Of a DNA stretch of 64,000 nt, positions 16,612 to 25,229 are shown one piece after another. Position numbers and translations under genes: made by a program. Position 1 is the stretch's first letter. Each line of letters begins with the position of its first letter. The notes under the pieces were generated by a model, which was given only the letters and a program-made list of their open reading frames with translations, made no database searches and had not been told where the DNA came from. The stretch comes from Flemingiibacterium sp045578725 (GTDB lineage Bacteria; Bacillota; Clostridia; Oscillospirales; CAG-272). The stretch is taken from assembly GCA_045578725.1 (NCBI GenBank), contig JAZNKS010000065.1, forward strand, positions 1-64,000, written 5' to 3'.

Positions 16612-17778
16612 TTACTTGGAATCTCCGGATCCGTGCCGGATTTCGGTATATTGGAAGTTTTCGCGAAAAACAGAGGTTACGCCGACCACAAGCAGAAGCA
16701 TCATGGCGGCCGGCGGATTGACAATCAGCAGCAGCGCACCGAGGCCGATGGGAAAGCATCCGAGCCGCGGGCCCGCATCCGACCGTCCGCGCAGATTCCG
16801 GCCGATCCGCCGCGCGCCGGTATAGAGAAAGGCCGGTGTCAGCAGAAGCATCAGATTCTGCAGGGCAATGGCAAGCGGCGACTGCACCGCGCCGATAAAG
16901 ACAGACAGCAGATAGAGCACCGTAAAGATTCCCGCCGTCAGATTGCTGATCCGGATCTGCCAGAGAAGTGCCTCGCGGGAGTCCTCCTCGATCCCATCCC
17001 CGTCCTTTTTGCGGCGAAGACGGATGTACAGGCTCTGCGGAAGAAGTGCCTCCACGCCGAAGCAACGGGCAATCACACAGCAGAACACCGTGCACAGATA
17101 GGCAAGCGCGATCATCACCGTGCCGAGCGCGCCGATCATCAGCGTCTGGAAGCGGTAGATCAGAAGAGCAATGTCCTCCTCGCTGTAATAGGATACCGTC
17201 TGCCCGTCTTTTTCATAGGTGACGGATGCCAGCATTTTTTCGACGGGAACAAACATTTCATCCAGAACGGCCCGGACTGTTTCACCTGACAGCTCGCCGC
17301 CCTCAAACAGGATCAGCGCAAAACTGAGAACCCAGAGAACGGCTGCCGCCAGTGCGGCCGCTGCAATGGATACCGAGCGCCCGGCATTCATCCGGAGCGT
17401 CAGAAAGATGGGCGCGGCCAGCGCAAGCGGAAGGATCGTCATCAGCGCCGCAGTCGGCGAATGGGTAATAAGCAGAAAGGCAAAATACGGCAGTAAAACC
17501 GTCACCGTGGGAATCAGCCCGAACATCCACCGCTTTGGGGGAGTGCTTTCGGCAAGCGAGAGTCCCAGCATCACCATCATGGCACCGGACATCGCCGCAG
17601 CCGGAAAGCCCCACAGCCCGAGCGGATCGAAGGCTGACGAAAAGGTCAGCAGAAATCCGAACAGCAGGAAGGCAATCTGCGTCGGCCGCTTAAAGGTTTT
17701 GAGCGGCTTGTCCGGCCGGATACTGTCAAAAGAAGAATCGTTCGGATGATTCAAAATACCGGCACACCTCCCATGCAT
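16612..17778 (-). CDS. DUF2232 (YybS-like) integral membrane protein
   Basis: 388 residues with eight or so hydrophobic helices, including RPTQIAFLLFGFLLTFSSAF near the N-terminus and FCCVIARCFGVEALLP in the middle. Its position directly before gdpP and rplI matches YybS of Bacilli; the family function is unknown. The start is uncertain. ATG 17778 has no SD, whereas GGGAGG inside the frame sits 12 bases before TTG 17754, which would give 380 residues. The frame is open up to 19146, but that part is antisense to the next gene and lies beyond the promoter (17812-17840). Confidence 0.85.
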   Translation of the reverse strand: MHGRCAGILNHPNDSSFDSIRPDKPLKTFKRPTQIAFLLFGFLLTFSSAFDPLGLWGFPAAAMSGAMMVMLGLSLAESTPPKRWMFGLIPTVTVLLPYFAFLLITHSPTAALMTILPLALAAPIFLTLRMNAGRSVSIAAAALAAAVLWVLSFALILFEGGELSGETVRAVLDEMFVPVEKMLASVTYEKDGQTVSYYSEEDIALLIYRFQTLMIGALGTVMIALAYLCTVFCCVIARCFGVEALLPQSLYIRLRRKKDGDGIEEDSREALLWQIRISNLTAGIFTVLYLLSVFIGAVQSPLAIALQNLMLLLTPAFLYTGARRIGRNLRGRSDAGPRLGCFPIGLGALLLIVNPPAAMMLLLVVGVTSVFRENFQYTEIRHGSGDSK

Positions 17779-17811
17779 ATCCCAATCGGGCACAATACTC
17801 CATATTACTTT

Positions 17812-17840
17812 ATTATACCACCTTTTTTGGAATCTGTCTA
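17812..17840 (-). promoter_or_regulatory. Promoter of the DUF2232-gdpP-rplI-dnaB-tilS-hpt-ftsH cluster
   Basis: On the minus strand, TAGACA (17835-17840), a 17-bp spacer and TATAAT (17812-17817). It gives a leader of about 27 nt to ATG 17778. Confidence 0.65.
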
Positions 17841-17945
17841 TATATTCTTCGGAAATTTCACGATTTGTTCTTTTTCTTTTTGAAAAGCACCGCTTCCATA
17901 CGGTTTTTCCCCCCATTGGCTCCTCTTGCTGCAAGTAATCATTGC

Positions 17946-17974
17946 TTGTCAAGTGCCCGATTTTGTGATATACT
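17946..17974 (+). promoter_or_regulatory. Promoter of the XRE/HAD gene pair
   Basis: TTGTCA (17946-17951), a 17-bp spacer and TATACT (17969-17974), followed 20 bp later by AAGGAG and the ATG at 18007. Confidence 0.7.
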
Positions 17975-18006
17975 GATAGTACCAAATTCCGAAAGGAGCA
18001 CCTATC

Positions 18007-19272
18007 ATGTTTGATACCGTCAAATTCGGCGCGTTTTTGGCCAATCTGCGCAAAAATGCCGATCTCACCCAATCCGAGCTGGCCGATCGTCTCGGGCTGA
18101 CCCGGCAGGCAATCTCCCGATACGAGTGCGGCGACAGCTTCCCGGATATTTCCATCCTCCGCGAAATCGCCGGTGTCTATCAGATTCCGGTTTCCCTGCT
18201 CATCAGCGCAGGCGATCCCACAGACGGTGAGGCGGAAATTCTTCGGGCGGTTGCCGAAGGCCGCGATGTCAAAGAGGCCAGTGCCGCAGATATAAACAGC
18301 CTCGCGCCGTGGCTCAAGCCGAGTATTCTCAACCGTCTGGCAGAAAGCATGGGCAAGCAGGGCATTGATATCTCCGCTCTTCTGAATCTCTCCGAATACA
18401 TGACCGAGGCCGATACCCGGAAGCTGATGCAGAATGTGACATTCGATTCGCTTTCTGATATGGATCCGCTTCTTCTGGAACGTCTGCTCCCGCTTCTCGG
18501 CCCGTACGCCAGCGAAACGGTCTTCCATCAGATTATCGAGGGGGAGCTGGACTATCACTATCTGGAGATGTTCTTCGATTACAGCTGGCAGTCCCAGGTA
18601 GAAGCGGCAGTTGTCTACGGTGCTCTTCCCGAAGAAGCACTCGATATCATGAAGCGCAATCACTATAACCGCGCCCGGATGAACAAAAACGGAAGCCGGC
18701 CGGCCAATATTATCCGCCTGTTCCGCTGTCCGTTCTGCCAAAAGCCTCTGCCGCATTTTTATCCGCGGCGCTGTTCCTGCGGAAAGCAGGTACCTTTTGA
18801 GAATCGGATCCTCCGCTGTACCGATTCCGCGGCACCGCTGGCACTTGACACGGAAGCTTTGGATACCGGGCTGATCCGCCGCATCGGCGCGGGTCGGAAG
18901 GAGCCTATGCTGATTCTTCTTCTCGGTGTCACCGATCTGAGCGACGCGCTGACACTTTACTACGAATCGGATCTCTACCGCTGTGAATTCGTCATTCTGG
19001 ACAGCGATCTGAACCGGTTGTCCCGTGCCGAGCGGGAAATCCACGCAAAAAACTACGGACAGCTTCTTTTCGTCCACGACCACCCGCAGAATCCGCATCT
19101 GATACCCGGGCAATTCGATCTGATCATCGACAATACGTCCGATCACCTCGGGCAGACCGATGCTCTGAAGAAGCTGTTAAAAGAGGGCGGCGTTCTGCTT
19201 CACGGCAGCAGTATCCTTCTGACGAAAGGACCGGCTTCTCCGGCAGAGGAAGGCTCTATCTATCATGTATGA
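18007..19272 (+). CDS. XRE-type HTH protein with zinc ribbon and degenerate methyltransferase-like C-terminus
   Basis: A 421-residue protein with four visible parts. Residues 6-68 are a Cro/CI HTH (LTQSELADRLGLTRQAISRY). Residues 75-230 are mainly helical. Residues 240-272 carry a zinc-ribbon-like set of cysteines (C241, C244, C256, C258, C271) resembling the ribbon in front of RlmA-type methyltransferases. Residues 285-421 look like a Rossmann methyltransferase, with FDLIIDNTSDHL and LLKEGGVLLHG in the motif IV-VI positions. The usual glycine-rich SAM loop is replaced by LILLLGVTDLSD, so catalysis is doubtful. It may be a ligand-sensing repressor. It overlaps the downstream HAD gene by 8 bp. 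Confidence 0.82.
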   Translation: MFDTVKFGAFLANLRKNADLTQSELADRLGLTRQAISRYECGDSFPDISILREIAGVYQIPVSLLISAGDPTDGEAEILRAVAEGRDVKEASAADINSLAPWLKPSILNRLAESMGKQGIDISALLNLSEYMTEADTRKLMQNVTFDSLSDMDPLLLERLLPLLGPYASETVFHQIIEGELDYHYLEMFFDYSWQSQVEAAVVYGALPEEALDIMKRNHYNRARMNKNGSRPANIIRLFRCPFCQKPLPHFYPRRCSCGKQVPFENRILRCTDSAAPLALDTEALDTGLIRRIGAGRKEPMLILLLGVTDLSDALTLYYESDLYRCEFVILDSDLNRLSRAEREIHAKNYGQLLFVHDHPQNPHLIPGQFDLIIDNTSDHLGQTDALKKLLKEGGVLLHGSSILLTKGPASPAEEGSIYHV

Positions 19273-20095
19273 CCTTGACAAAACCCTGTTTGTTTCGGAT
19301 CTTGACGGTACGCTTCTTGGCCCGGACGGCTCCCTTTCCGATTATACCGTATCCGCGCTGGCGCGCATGATCGGTGCAGGACTGAAATTCACCTATGCCA
19401 CGGCCCGCTCCCGCCAAACCGCCCATCAGACCGCCGGCCGTCTGACGGAACTTCTCGGCAGGATGCCGGTCATCCTGCACAACGGCACCTTTATCGCCGA
19501 TATCGGAACCGGTGAGATCCACACCGCAAGCTTCCTTGCACCGATCGGCGAGATTGCCGCCGTTCTGGATGAATACGGCATCGCACCGATTGTCTATTCC
19601 CTGCAGGAGGATCGCCAGTATTTCACCTATCTGCCTGAAAAGCTGAGTCCCGAGGCCTGTGCCTTCAATGAAACCCGCCGCGGTGATCCACGCGATCACC
19701 CGATTACGGATCCCGCCCGCCTCTGGGACGGCGATGTCTTCTATATCTCCTGTATCGATACCCGCGAGCGGCTTCTTCCCGCCTATGAGCGGCTGAAGGA
19801 TCTCTGCGGCTGCTTGTTCGGAAAGGATTACTACAGCGGAAGCACCTGGCTGGAGCTCCATTCCCCCGAAGCGACCAAGGCCTCGGCAATTCTGCGGCTG
19901 AAGCAGCGGCTTGGATGCGAGCGCGTGATCGTCTTCGGCGATGGCCACAACGATATCTCCATGTTCCGCGCCGCCGACGAATGCTATGCAGTCGCCGATG
20001 CCGACAAAGAGCTGAAGGCAATCGCCTCCGGCATCATCGGCAGCAATGACAGGGACGGCGTTGTCCGCTGGCTGGAGGAAAAGACAGGATTGTGA
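19265..20095 (+). CDS. HAD superfamily Cof-type phosphatase
   Basis: A 276-residue HAD-IIB hydrolase. The nucleophile motif SDLDGTLL (D12, D14), the TYATARS threonine region and FGDGHNDISMFRAAD (metal-binding acids) are intact. The middle cap region fits sugar-phosphate or flavin-phosphate phosphatases; the substrate cannot be told. The ATG lies inside the end of the regulator gene, so the two are translationally coupled and the regulator may respond to a related metabolite. A strong terminator follows. Confidence 0.9.
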   Translation: MYDLDKTLFVSDLDGTLLGPDGSLSDYTVSALARMIGAGLKFTYATARSRQTAHQTAGRLTELLGRMPVILHNGTFIADIGTGEIHTASFLAPIGEIAAVLDEYGIAPIVYSLQEDRQYFTYLPEKLSPEACAFNETRRGDPRDHPITDPARLWDGDVFYISCIDTRERLLPAYERLKDLCGCLFGKDYYSGSTWLELHSPEATKASAILRLKQRLGCERVIVFGDGHNDISMFRAADECYAVADADKELKAIASGIIGSNDRDGVVRWLEEKTGL

Positions 20096-20105
20096 TACAC
20101 ACAAA

Positions 20106-20133
20106 AACGCCCGACGGAAATCCGTCGGGCGTT
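20106..20133. terminator. Bidirectional terminator between the HAD and fucI genes
   Basis: A 13-bp inverted repeat (AACGCCCGACGGA with TCCGTCGGGCGTT), A-rich on the left and moderately T-rich on the right, between convergent genes. Confidence 0.75.
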
Positions 20134-20153
20134 CGTTCTGCCAAAGCAGGGAA

Positions 20154-21956
20154 TTACTTGTACATCGGGCCGTAAGCGGCGCAGGCACGGTAGTCCTGAC
20201 CTTCCTTATCCATACCGAATGCATTCCATGCAGCAGGACGGAAGATATCCTCGGTGGGAACGTTGTGCATGCAGACCGGGATGCGGAGCATCGAGCACAT
20301 GGTGATGAGGTCCGCACCGATGTGACCGTATGAGATGGCACCGTGGTTTCCACCCCAGTTGTTCATGACATCGTAAGCGGTCTTGAAGGGCGAGCCTTCC
20401 TTGCCGTCGCAGCGAGGCGTGAACCAGGTGCAGGGCCAGGTCGGGTCGGTACGCATCATCAGCGTCTTGGTAACATCATCCGGCAGCTGAACCGTCCAGC
20501 CCTCTGCGATCTGGAGAACCGGGCCGAGACCCTTGACCAGATTCAGACGGATCATGGTAGCGGGCATCTCTGCGCGGGTCGTGAAGTAGGAGGAGAATCC
20601 GCCGCCGCGGAAGTAGCCGTTGTCGGCCGCCGGCCAGGTGGTCGCAGCGGTCATGGTCTCGCTATCCTCGGCGGTGATTTCCCACCACTTCTTCATGACG
20701 GCATTGCCGTTCTCGTCGCGGCACTCGCCGCAGGCATCAAGAGCCGTTGCGCCGGAGTTGATCAGATGGATAAAGCCGCCGTTTTCGAGGGCCTTGCCGT
20801 CGATCTTGTAGCCGGAAGCACGCTCGCAGGCCTCGGGAGACCAGTAGGTACGAACGTCGGAGAACATCTGCGCACGGTTGGTGAGCAGCTTCATGAAGAG
20901 CATACCCAGACCGTTCAGAACGTCATTCTCGGTAGCCAGGATGTAGGGCTCACGGGCGCCGTTGTGGTCGAAGGTGGAGTTGAGCAGAGCCTCGGGGAAG
21001 TCGCAGTTCGGATAGAAGTCCGTCCACTGACGCTGACCCTGGAAGCCGCCTGCGATTGCATTGTGGCCGACCATTTCTTCTTCGCGGCCCTCGGGCAGAT
21101 TGGGGTTGCCGTTGAACAGATCCTTGATGATGCAGTACATCTTGGCAAGGAAATCCCACTGCTCAGCCTTCTTCTCATCGGAAGCCTTTACGAATTCGGG
21201 GTTCTTGTCCCAGCCTTCCTTGCAGTTCTCGGCGATCCATGCCTTGCACTTTGCAACTTCTTCGGCATCATAGATGCCCTCGGACATTCGACGGATGATT
21301 TCAACCTCGTCAACCGACTCAACACGCATACCGAGGTAGGACTCGATGAAATCGGAGTCGATGATAGAGCCGCCGATACCCATGCAGATGGAACCGATCT
21401 GCAGATAGGACTTGCCGCGCATGGTAGCAACCGCAACAGCGGCACGGCCGAAGCGGAGCAGCTTTGCCTGTACGTCAGCGGGGATGTTGGTTACTTCGTC
21501 CAGATTCTGAACGTCATGGCCGTAGATGCCGAATGCCGGCAGGCCCTTCTGTGCATGGGATGCCAGAACGGATGCCAGATATACAGCGCCGGGGCGCTCG
21601 GTGCCGTTGAAGCCCCAGACACCCTTGATGGTATTGGGATCCATATCCATCGTTTCGGAGCCGTAGCACCAGCAGGGGGTAACGGTCAGCGTGATATCAA
21701 CGCCATTCTTCTTGAACTTTTCAGCGCAGGCAGCAGCCTCGGCAACGCGGCCGATGGTGGTGTCAGCGATGATAACCTTTACGGGATCACCGTTGGAATA
21801 CTGAATATTGTCCTCAAACAGCTTCTTGGCTGCCTGGGCCATAGCCATGGTCTGCTCTTCAAGGGATTCACGAACCTTCAGCGGTCCGCGGCGGCCGTCG
21901 ATCGTGGGACGGATACCGATAACCGGATAGTCGCCGATCAGTCTGTTCTTTGCCAT
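20154..21956 (-). CDS. fucI: L-fucose isomerase
   Basis: A 600-residue ketol isomerase converting L-fucose to L-fuculose (also D-arabinose to D-ribulose) in a metal-dependent reaction. Landmarks are the N-terminal IGIRPTIDGRRGPLKVRESL, TVTPCWCYGSETMDM, GFNGTERPGAVYLASVLA, the middle-domain GHNAIAGGFQGQRQWTD and the C-terminal WGGNHGAISYGHIGADL. The length is close to the 591 residues of E. coli FucI. The start is ATG 21956 with GGAGG eight bases upstream; the frame is open to 22079. It is divergent from a glycyl radical enzyme. A GH29 fucosidase lies 35 kb away. No fucK or fucA is in the window. Confidence 0.96.
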   Translation of the reverse strand: MAKNRLIGDYPVIGIRPTIDGRRGPLKVRESLEEQTMAMAQAAKKLFEDNIQYSNGDPVKVIIADTTIGRVAEAAACAEKFKKNGVDITLTVTPCWCYGSETMDMDPNTIKGVWGFNGTERPGAVYLASVLASHAQKGLPAFGIYGHDVQNLDEVTNIPADVQAKLLRFGRAAVAVATMRGKSYLQIGSICMGIGGSIIDSDFIESYLGMRVESVDEVEIIRRMSEGIYDAEEVAKCKAWIAENCKEGWDKNPEFVKASDEKKAEQWDFLAKMYCIIKDLFNGNPNLPEGREEEMVGHNAIAGGFQGQRQWTDFYPNCDFPEALLNSTFDHNGAREPYILATENDVLNGLGMLFMKLLTNRAQMFSDVRTYWSPEACERASGYKIDGKALENGGFIHLINSGATALDACGECRDENGNAVMKKWWEITAEDSETMTAATTWPAADNGYFRGGGFSSYFTTRAEMPATMIRLNLVKGLGPVLQIAEGWTVQLPDDVTKTLMMRTDPTWPCTWFTPRCDGKEGSPFKTAYDVMNNWGGNHGAISYGHIGADLITMCSMLRIPVCMHNVPTEDIFRPAAWNAFGMDKEGQDYRACAAYGPMYK

Positions 21957-22124
21957 TTTACATTCCTCCGTAAAAATAGTTTTTTTCGCAAGCTGCTCCC
22001 GGGATGGGACAGCTGTTTTGATGGGATTCATTTCCGATGCACCCGGCGGGGGAATCCCGCTGCTTTCGTGCAATATCATGGAAAAAGCGCTCTATCAGAA
22101 AGTAATAAATATGCGCTTATAAAA

Positions 22125-22153
22125 AATATAACATAAATCAAGATGCAAATCAA
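22125..22153 (-). promoter_or_regulatory. Promoter of fucI
   Basis: On the minus strand, TTGATT (22148-22153), a 17-bp spacer and TATATT (22125-22130). The leader of about 160 nt begins with an imperfect inverted repeat, AAGCGC ... GCGCTT (22084-22117), that could be an operator or a leader stem. Confidence 0.55.
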
Positions 22154-22243
22154 TGGATTTTTTCTGCGCGTTTATGTGTTTTTCAGCATACGCCTCAAAA
22201 TTATCCCGTATGTGTATATTTATTGCTCTGCGGACATTATATC

Positions 22244-22271
22244 TTGACTTTACCCGAAAATATGCTATAAT
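22244..22271 (+). promoter_or_regulatory. Promoter of the glycyl radical enzyme operon
   Basis: TTGACT (22244-22249), a 16-bp spacer and TATAAT (22266-22271). The SD AGGAGG and the ATG at 22307 follow about 30 bp later. The 350-bp gap between fucI and this gene holds the two divergent promoters and nothing else I can identify. Confidence 0.7.
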
Positions 22272-22306
22272 AATAGCAGAAAACACTTGCATTTCAGGAG
22301 GTTCCC

Positions 22307-24277
22307 ATGTCTTCCGTTCTTCAAAGCTATATCCTTGCCAAAAAGCATCACGCCTTCCGCGCCGATTTCAACGAAAATCTGGCCGCTGTTTACAGCGCCC
22401 GGGGCCTTTCCCCCGAGGAGCGCATGACCGACCGGTTTGAACGGCTCTGTGCAGCGCAGGTCCCGCATATTCTCCCCGATGAGCAGATCTGCTTCATGCG
22501 TACTACAAGGCAGATCCCCGACTGCTTCACAGAGGATGAATGGAAGGAAATCTGCAAAGAGCACTATATCCACGAGCTTGGCTATATTTCCAATCTTTCC
22601 CCCAACTATTACCGTGTCATCGCAGACGGTCTTCTCAAATGCCGGGAATCCGCCGATGAATATGGCCGCCGTGCCATTGACAGCATCCTTGATCTGTCCG
22701 ACCGCTACAAGGCAGAGGCCGAGCGGGTCGGGCGGGATGATATTGCCGCCGTTCTGAGTCGGATCCCCCGCTACGGCGCGACCAATTTCCGCGAAGCACT
22801 CCAGTTCTTCCGTATTCTCCACTTCGCGCTCTGGCTTGAGGGCAATTATCACAACACCTGCGGCAGGTTCGACAAGCATATGTATCCGTATTTCAGGGCC
22901 GACATGGACAAGGGCCTCTATACGCCCGAATCGGCGCTGGCGCTGATCGAGGATTTCTTCCTCTCGTTCAATAAGGACAGCGATCTCTATCCGGGGGTTC
23001 AGCAGGGCGACAACGGCCAGTCGATGGTACTGGGCGGCATCGATGAAGCCGGAAACGACTGCTTTGGCGAGCTTTCCCGCCTCTGCCTGATCGCCAGCCG
23101 GAATCTGAAGATGATCGACCCCAAAATCAATCTGCGCGTATCAAAGAAAACGCCGCTGGAGCAGTATATGCTCGGCACCGAGCTGACCCGCGCCGGCCTC
23201 GGCTTCCCGCAGTATTCCAATGATGATGTTGTCATCGATGGCCTGATCAAAAAAGGCTATGCGCCCGAGGATGCGGCCAATTATGTGGCAGCCGCCTGCT
23301 GGGAATTCATCATTCCGGGCTGCGGCTTTGATGTGGTCAACATAGCTGCCCTCTCATTTGCAAAAATGATCGATGGGATGCTGCATGACGATTTTCTGTC
23401 CTGTCCCGATTTTGAGAGCGTGATGGCTTCTGTCGAACGGCAGATCCGCGCCGAATGTGACCGGATCGCGGAGAGCGTCAAAAATCTCTGGTTTGTTCCC
23501 TCCCCCTTCCTGAATCTGCTGCTCGATGACATCCGGTACCGCAATTTCGGTGTCCACGGCACCGGTATTGCCACCGCCGCCGATTCGCTGGCTGCCATCA
23601 AAAAGTATGTATTCGATGAAAAAACCGTCACGGCCAAGGAATTTCTGGATGCCGTTGACAGCGATTTCGAAAACGCGCCCGAGCTGCTCCATACGCTCCG
23701 CTGTGAGGCACCGAAGATGGGATGCGGTTCGGAGCTTGCCGATGAGCTTTCGGTGCAGCTGCTGGATCTGTTTGCCGACGCGCTGGAGGGACATACCAAT
23801 GAATTCGGCGGTGTATGGCGCGCCGGAACCGGCTCGGCTATGTACTATCTGTGGCACGCCGATGAAATCGGCGCCTCTCCTGACGGCCGCCGCAGAGGGG
23901 AGCCGCTCGGCACCAACTTCTCCTGCAGCCTGTTTGCTCCCGTTGACGGCCCCCTGTCCGTCATCCGCTCCTTCACAAAGCAGCATTTCGACCGCGCCAT
24001 CAACGGCGGCCCGCTGACGCTGGAGTTCCACAACAGCGTTTTTGCCAGCGATGACAGCATCGCCAAGGTCGCATCGCTTGTCAAATACTTCATCGACTGC
24101 GGCGGTCATCAGCTCCAGCTGAATGCCGTCAATCTGGAAACGATGAAGGATGCCCAGCTTCATCCCGAAAACTATCCCCGCCTCGTGGTCCGCATCTGGG
24201 GCTGGAGCGCCTACTTCGTCGAGCTCGACCGGGAATTTCAGGATCATGTCATCGCGCGGCAGGAATATTCGCTCTGA
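22307..24277 (+). CDS. Short glycyl radical enzyme of unknown substrate (PFL family)
   Basis: 656 residues, well below the 750-850 usual for PFL-type lyases and dehydratases. The C-terminal radical loop RIWGWSAYF places the glycyl radical at G632 (RVxGYSAYF in relatives). The thiyl cysteine is most likely C331 in AACWEF. The C-x-E spacing (E333) is that of eliminating members such as diol and choline lyases, which read GCVE. GQSMVLGG (237-244) and ASPDGRRRGEPLG are further family motifs. The activase gene overlaps its stop by one base (TGATG). The neighbour fucI makes deoxy-sugar metabolism an attractive guess, but nothing in the sequence fixes the substrate. Confidence 0.88.
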   Translation: MSSVLQSYILAKKHHAFRADFNENLAAVYSARGLSPEERMTDRFERLCAAQVPHILPDEQICFMRTTRQIPDCFTEDEWKEICKEHYIHELGYISNLSPNYYRVIADGLLKCRESADEYGRRAIDSILDLSDRYKAEAERVGRDDIAAVLSRIPRYGATNFREALQFFRILHFALWLEGNYHNTCGRFDKHMYPYFRADMDKGLYTPESALALIEDFFLSFNKDSDLYPGVQQGDNGQSMVLGGIDEAGNDCFGELSRLCLIASRNLKMIDPKINLRVSKKTPLEQYMLGTELTRAGLGFPQYSNDDVVIDGLIKKGYAPEDAANYVAAACWEFIIPGCGFDVVNIAALSFAKMIDGMLHDDFLSCPDFESVMASVERQIRAECDRIAESVKNLWFVPSPFLNLLLDDIRYRNFGVHGTGIATAADSLAAIKKYVFDEKTVTAKEFLDAVDSDFENAPELLHTLRCEAPKMGCGSELADELSVQLLDLFADALEGHTNEFGGVWRAGTGSAMYYLWHADEIGASPDGRRRGEPLGTNFSCSLFAPVDGPLSVIRSFTKQHFDRAINGGPLTLEFHNSVFASDDSIAKVASLVKYFIDCGGHQLQLNAVNLETMKDAQLHPENYPRLVVRIWGWSAYFVELDREFQDHVIARQEYSL

Positions 24278-25089
24278 TGGAAGGCATTGTATTCGACATC
24301 AAGGAATTCTCGGTCCATGACGGTCCGGGTGTGCGCACCACCGTCTTTTTCAAGGGCTGTCCTCTCTCCTGCCGGTGGTGCCACAATCCCGAGGGTCTGT
24401 CCCCCCATCCGGAGCTGACAGTCCGCACGGCCCGGTGCCGACAATGCGGCCTCTGCCGCCGTCCCTGCCATCATGAGGAATGCGCGCCCTACGGCCGATG
24501 CCTCAAGGTCTGCCCCGACGGGCTGGTATCCGTCACCGGTAAACGCTGGAGCGCCGAGGCGCTCGCCGGAAAGCTTGCCAAAAATGCTGATTTCTTCGCA
24601 TCCTGCGGAGGAGGCATCACCGTATCCGGGGGCGAGCCGACCCTGCAGGCCGATTTCCTTTTTGAGCTGTTGGACCGTCTGAATGGGATTCACCGCACCG
24701 TGGAAACCTGCGGCTATACAACTGAGGCTCGTTTTCGTTCCCTGCTTGCGCGCACGGAACTGATTATGATGGATATCAAGCTGGCCGATCCCGGCGAGCA
24801 TCGGCATTGGTGCGGCGTTGACAACGGGCCGATTCTCTCCAATTTCCGTATTCTGAAGGAAAGCGGGCATCGGCATCTCATCCGCATCCCGCTGATTCCC
24901 GGTGTTACCGATACCGAAAAGAATCTGCGCGCCATATCCGCCATCGTCGGCGACAGCCCGGTGGAGCTGCTCCCCTACAATTCCTTCGCAGGTGCCAAAT
25001 ATGAAAGCGTCGGCCGTGTGTTTACCATGCCGGAAACGACTCCGAATCCCGTCGATGTCAGCCTGTTTGCCAACGCTTCCATACGCTGA
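24277..25089 (+). CDS. Glycyl radical enzyme activase (radical SAM)
   Basis: A 270-residue radical-SAM enzyme that installs the glycyl radical on the preceding protein. The SAM-cluster motif CPLSCRWC follows HDGPGVRTTVFFKG. A ferredoxin-like insert, CRQCGLCRRPCHHEEC...CLKVCP, could bind one or more extra iron-sulfur clusters, as in other eliminase activases. GGGITVSGGEPTLQ is the SAM-binding GGE region. It shares one base with the stop of its partner, so the pair is translationally coupled. It is slightly shorter than typical activases with two ferredoxin clusters. Confidence 0.94.
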   Translation: MEGIVFDIKEFSVHDGPGVRTTVFFKGCPLSCRWCHNPEGLSPHPELTVRTARCRQCGLCRRPCHHEECAPYGRCLKVCPDGLVSVTGKRWSAEALAGKLAKNADFFASCGGGITVSGGEPTLQADFLFELLDRLNGIHRTVETCGYTTEARFRSLLARTELIMMDIKLADPGEHRHWCGVDNGPILSNFRILKESGHRHLIRIPLIPGVTDTEKNLRAISAIVGDSPVELLPYNSFAGAKYESVGRVFTMPETTPNPVDVSLFANASIR

Positions 25090-25110
25090 ACTTCAATCAA
25101 AGGAGTACAA

Positions 25111-25132
25111 GTCTGAAAATAAATTTTCAGAC
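25111..25132 (+). other. AT-rich hairpin after the activase gene
   Basis: A 10-bp inverted repeat (GTCTGAAAAT / ATTTTCAGAC) with a two-base centre, preceded by AAAGGAGT and followed by CTGATTTT. It could be a weak terminator or a leftover of the adjacent repeat. No coding role is seen. Confidence 0.45.
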
Positions 25133-25229
25133 CTGATTTTGTGGCTTACATTGCCGTCCCGGCAATGTTTTGCTTCGCAAACCAGCCCCAAAATCCAAGA
25201 AAGGAAGCTTTCGCTTCGCGAAAGCTATG
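25133..25229 (+). repeat. Dispersed SD-hairpin-ATG module, copy B
   Basis: It matches copy A (1-100, minus strand) along its whole length. It contains three consecutive hairpins: CATTGCC/GGCAATG, GTTTTGC-TTC-GCAAAC, and CTTTCGC-TTC-GCGAAAG. An SD-like AAAGGAAG stands before the last stem, and the ATG at 25227 comes two bases after it. That ATG is in frame with comEC. The block fills nearly all of the gap between the activase and comEC. Confidence 0.75.

Noticed and set aside
17779..19146. An N-terminal extension of the DUF2232 frame by over 450 codons
   Set aside because: It is antisense to the HTH/zinc-ribbon gene and lies upstream of a good promoter at 17812-17840.
20343..22136. A 597-codon rightward frame opposite fucI
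   Set aside because: It is antisense to a full-length, convincing isomerase and runs into the fucI promoter region.
22307..24277. Assignment of the glycyl radical enzyme as propanediol dehydratase because fucI is adjacent
   Set aside because: The protein is about 190 residues shorter than known members and its active-site motif differs. Gene proximity alone is not enough.
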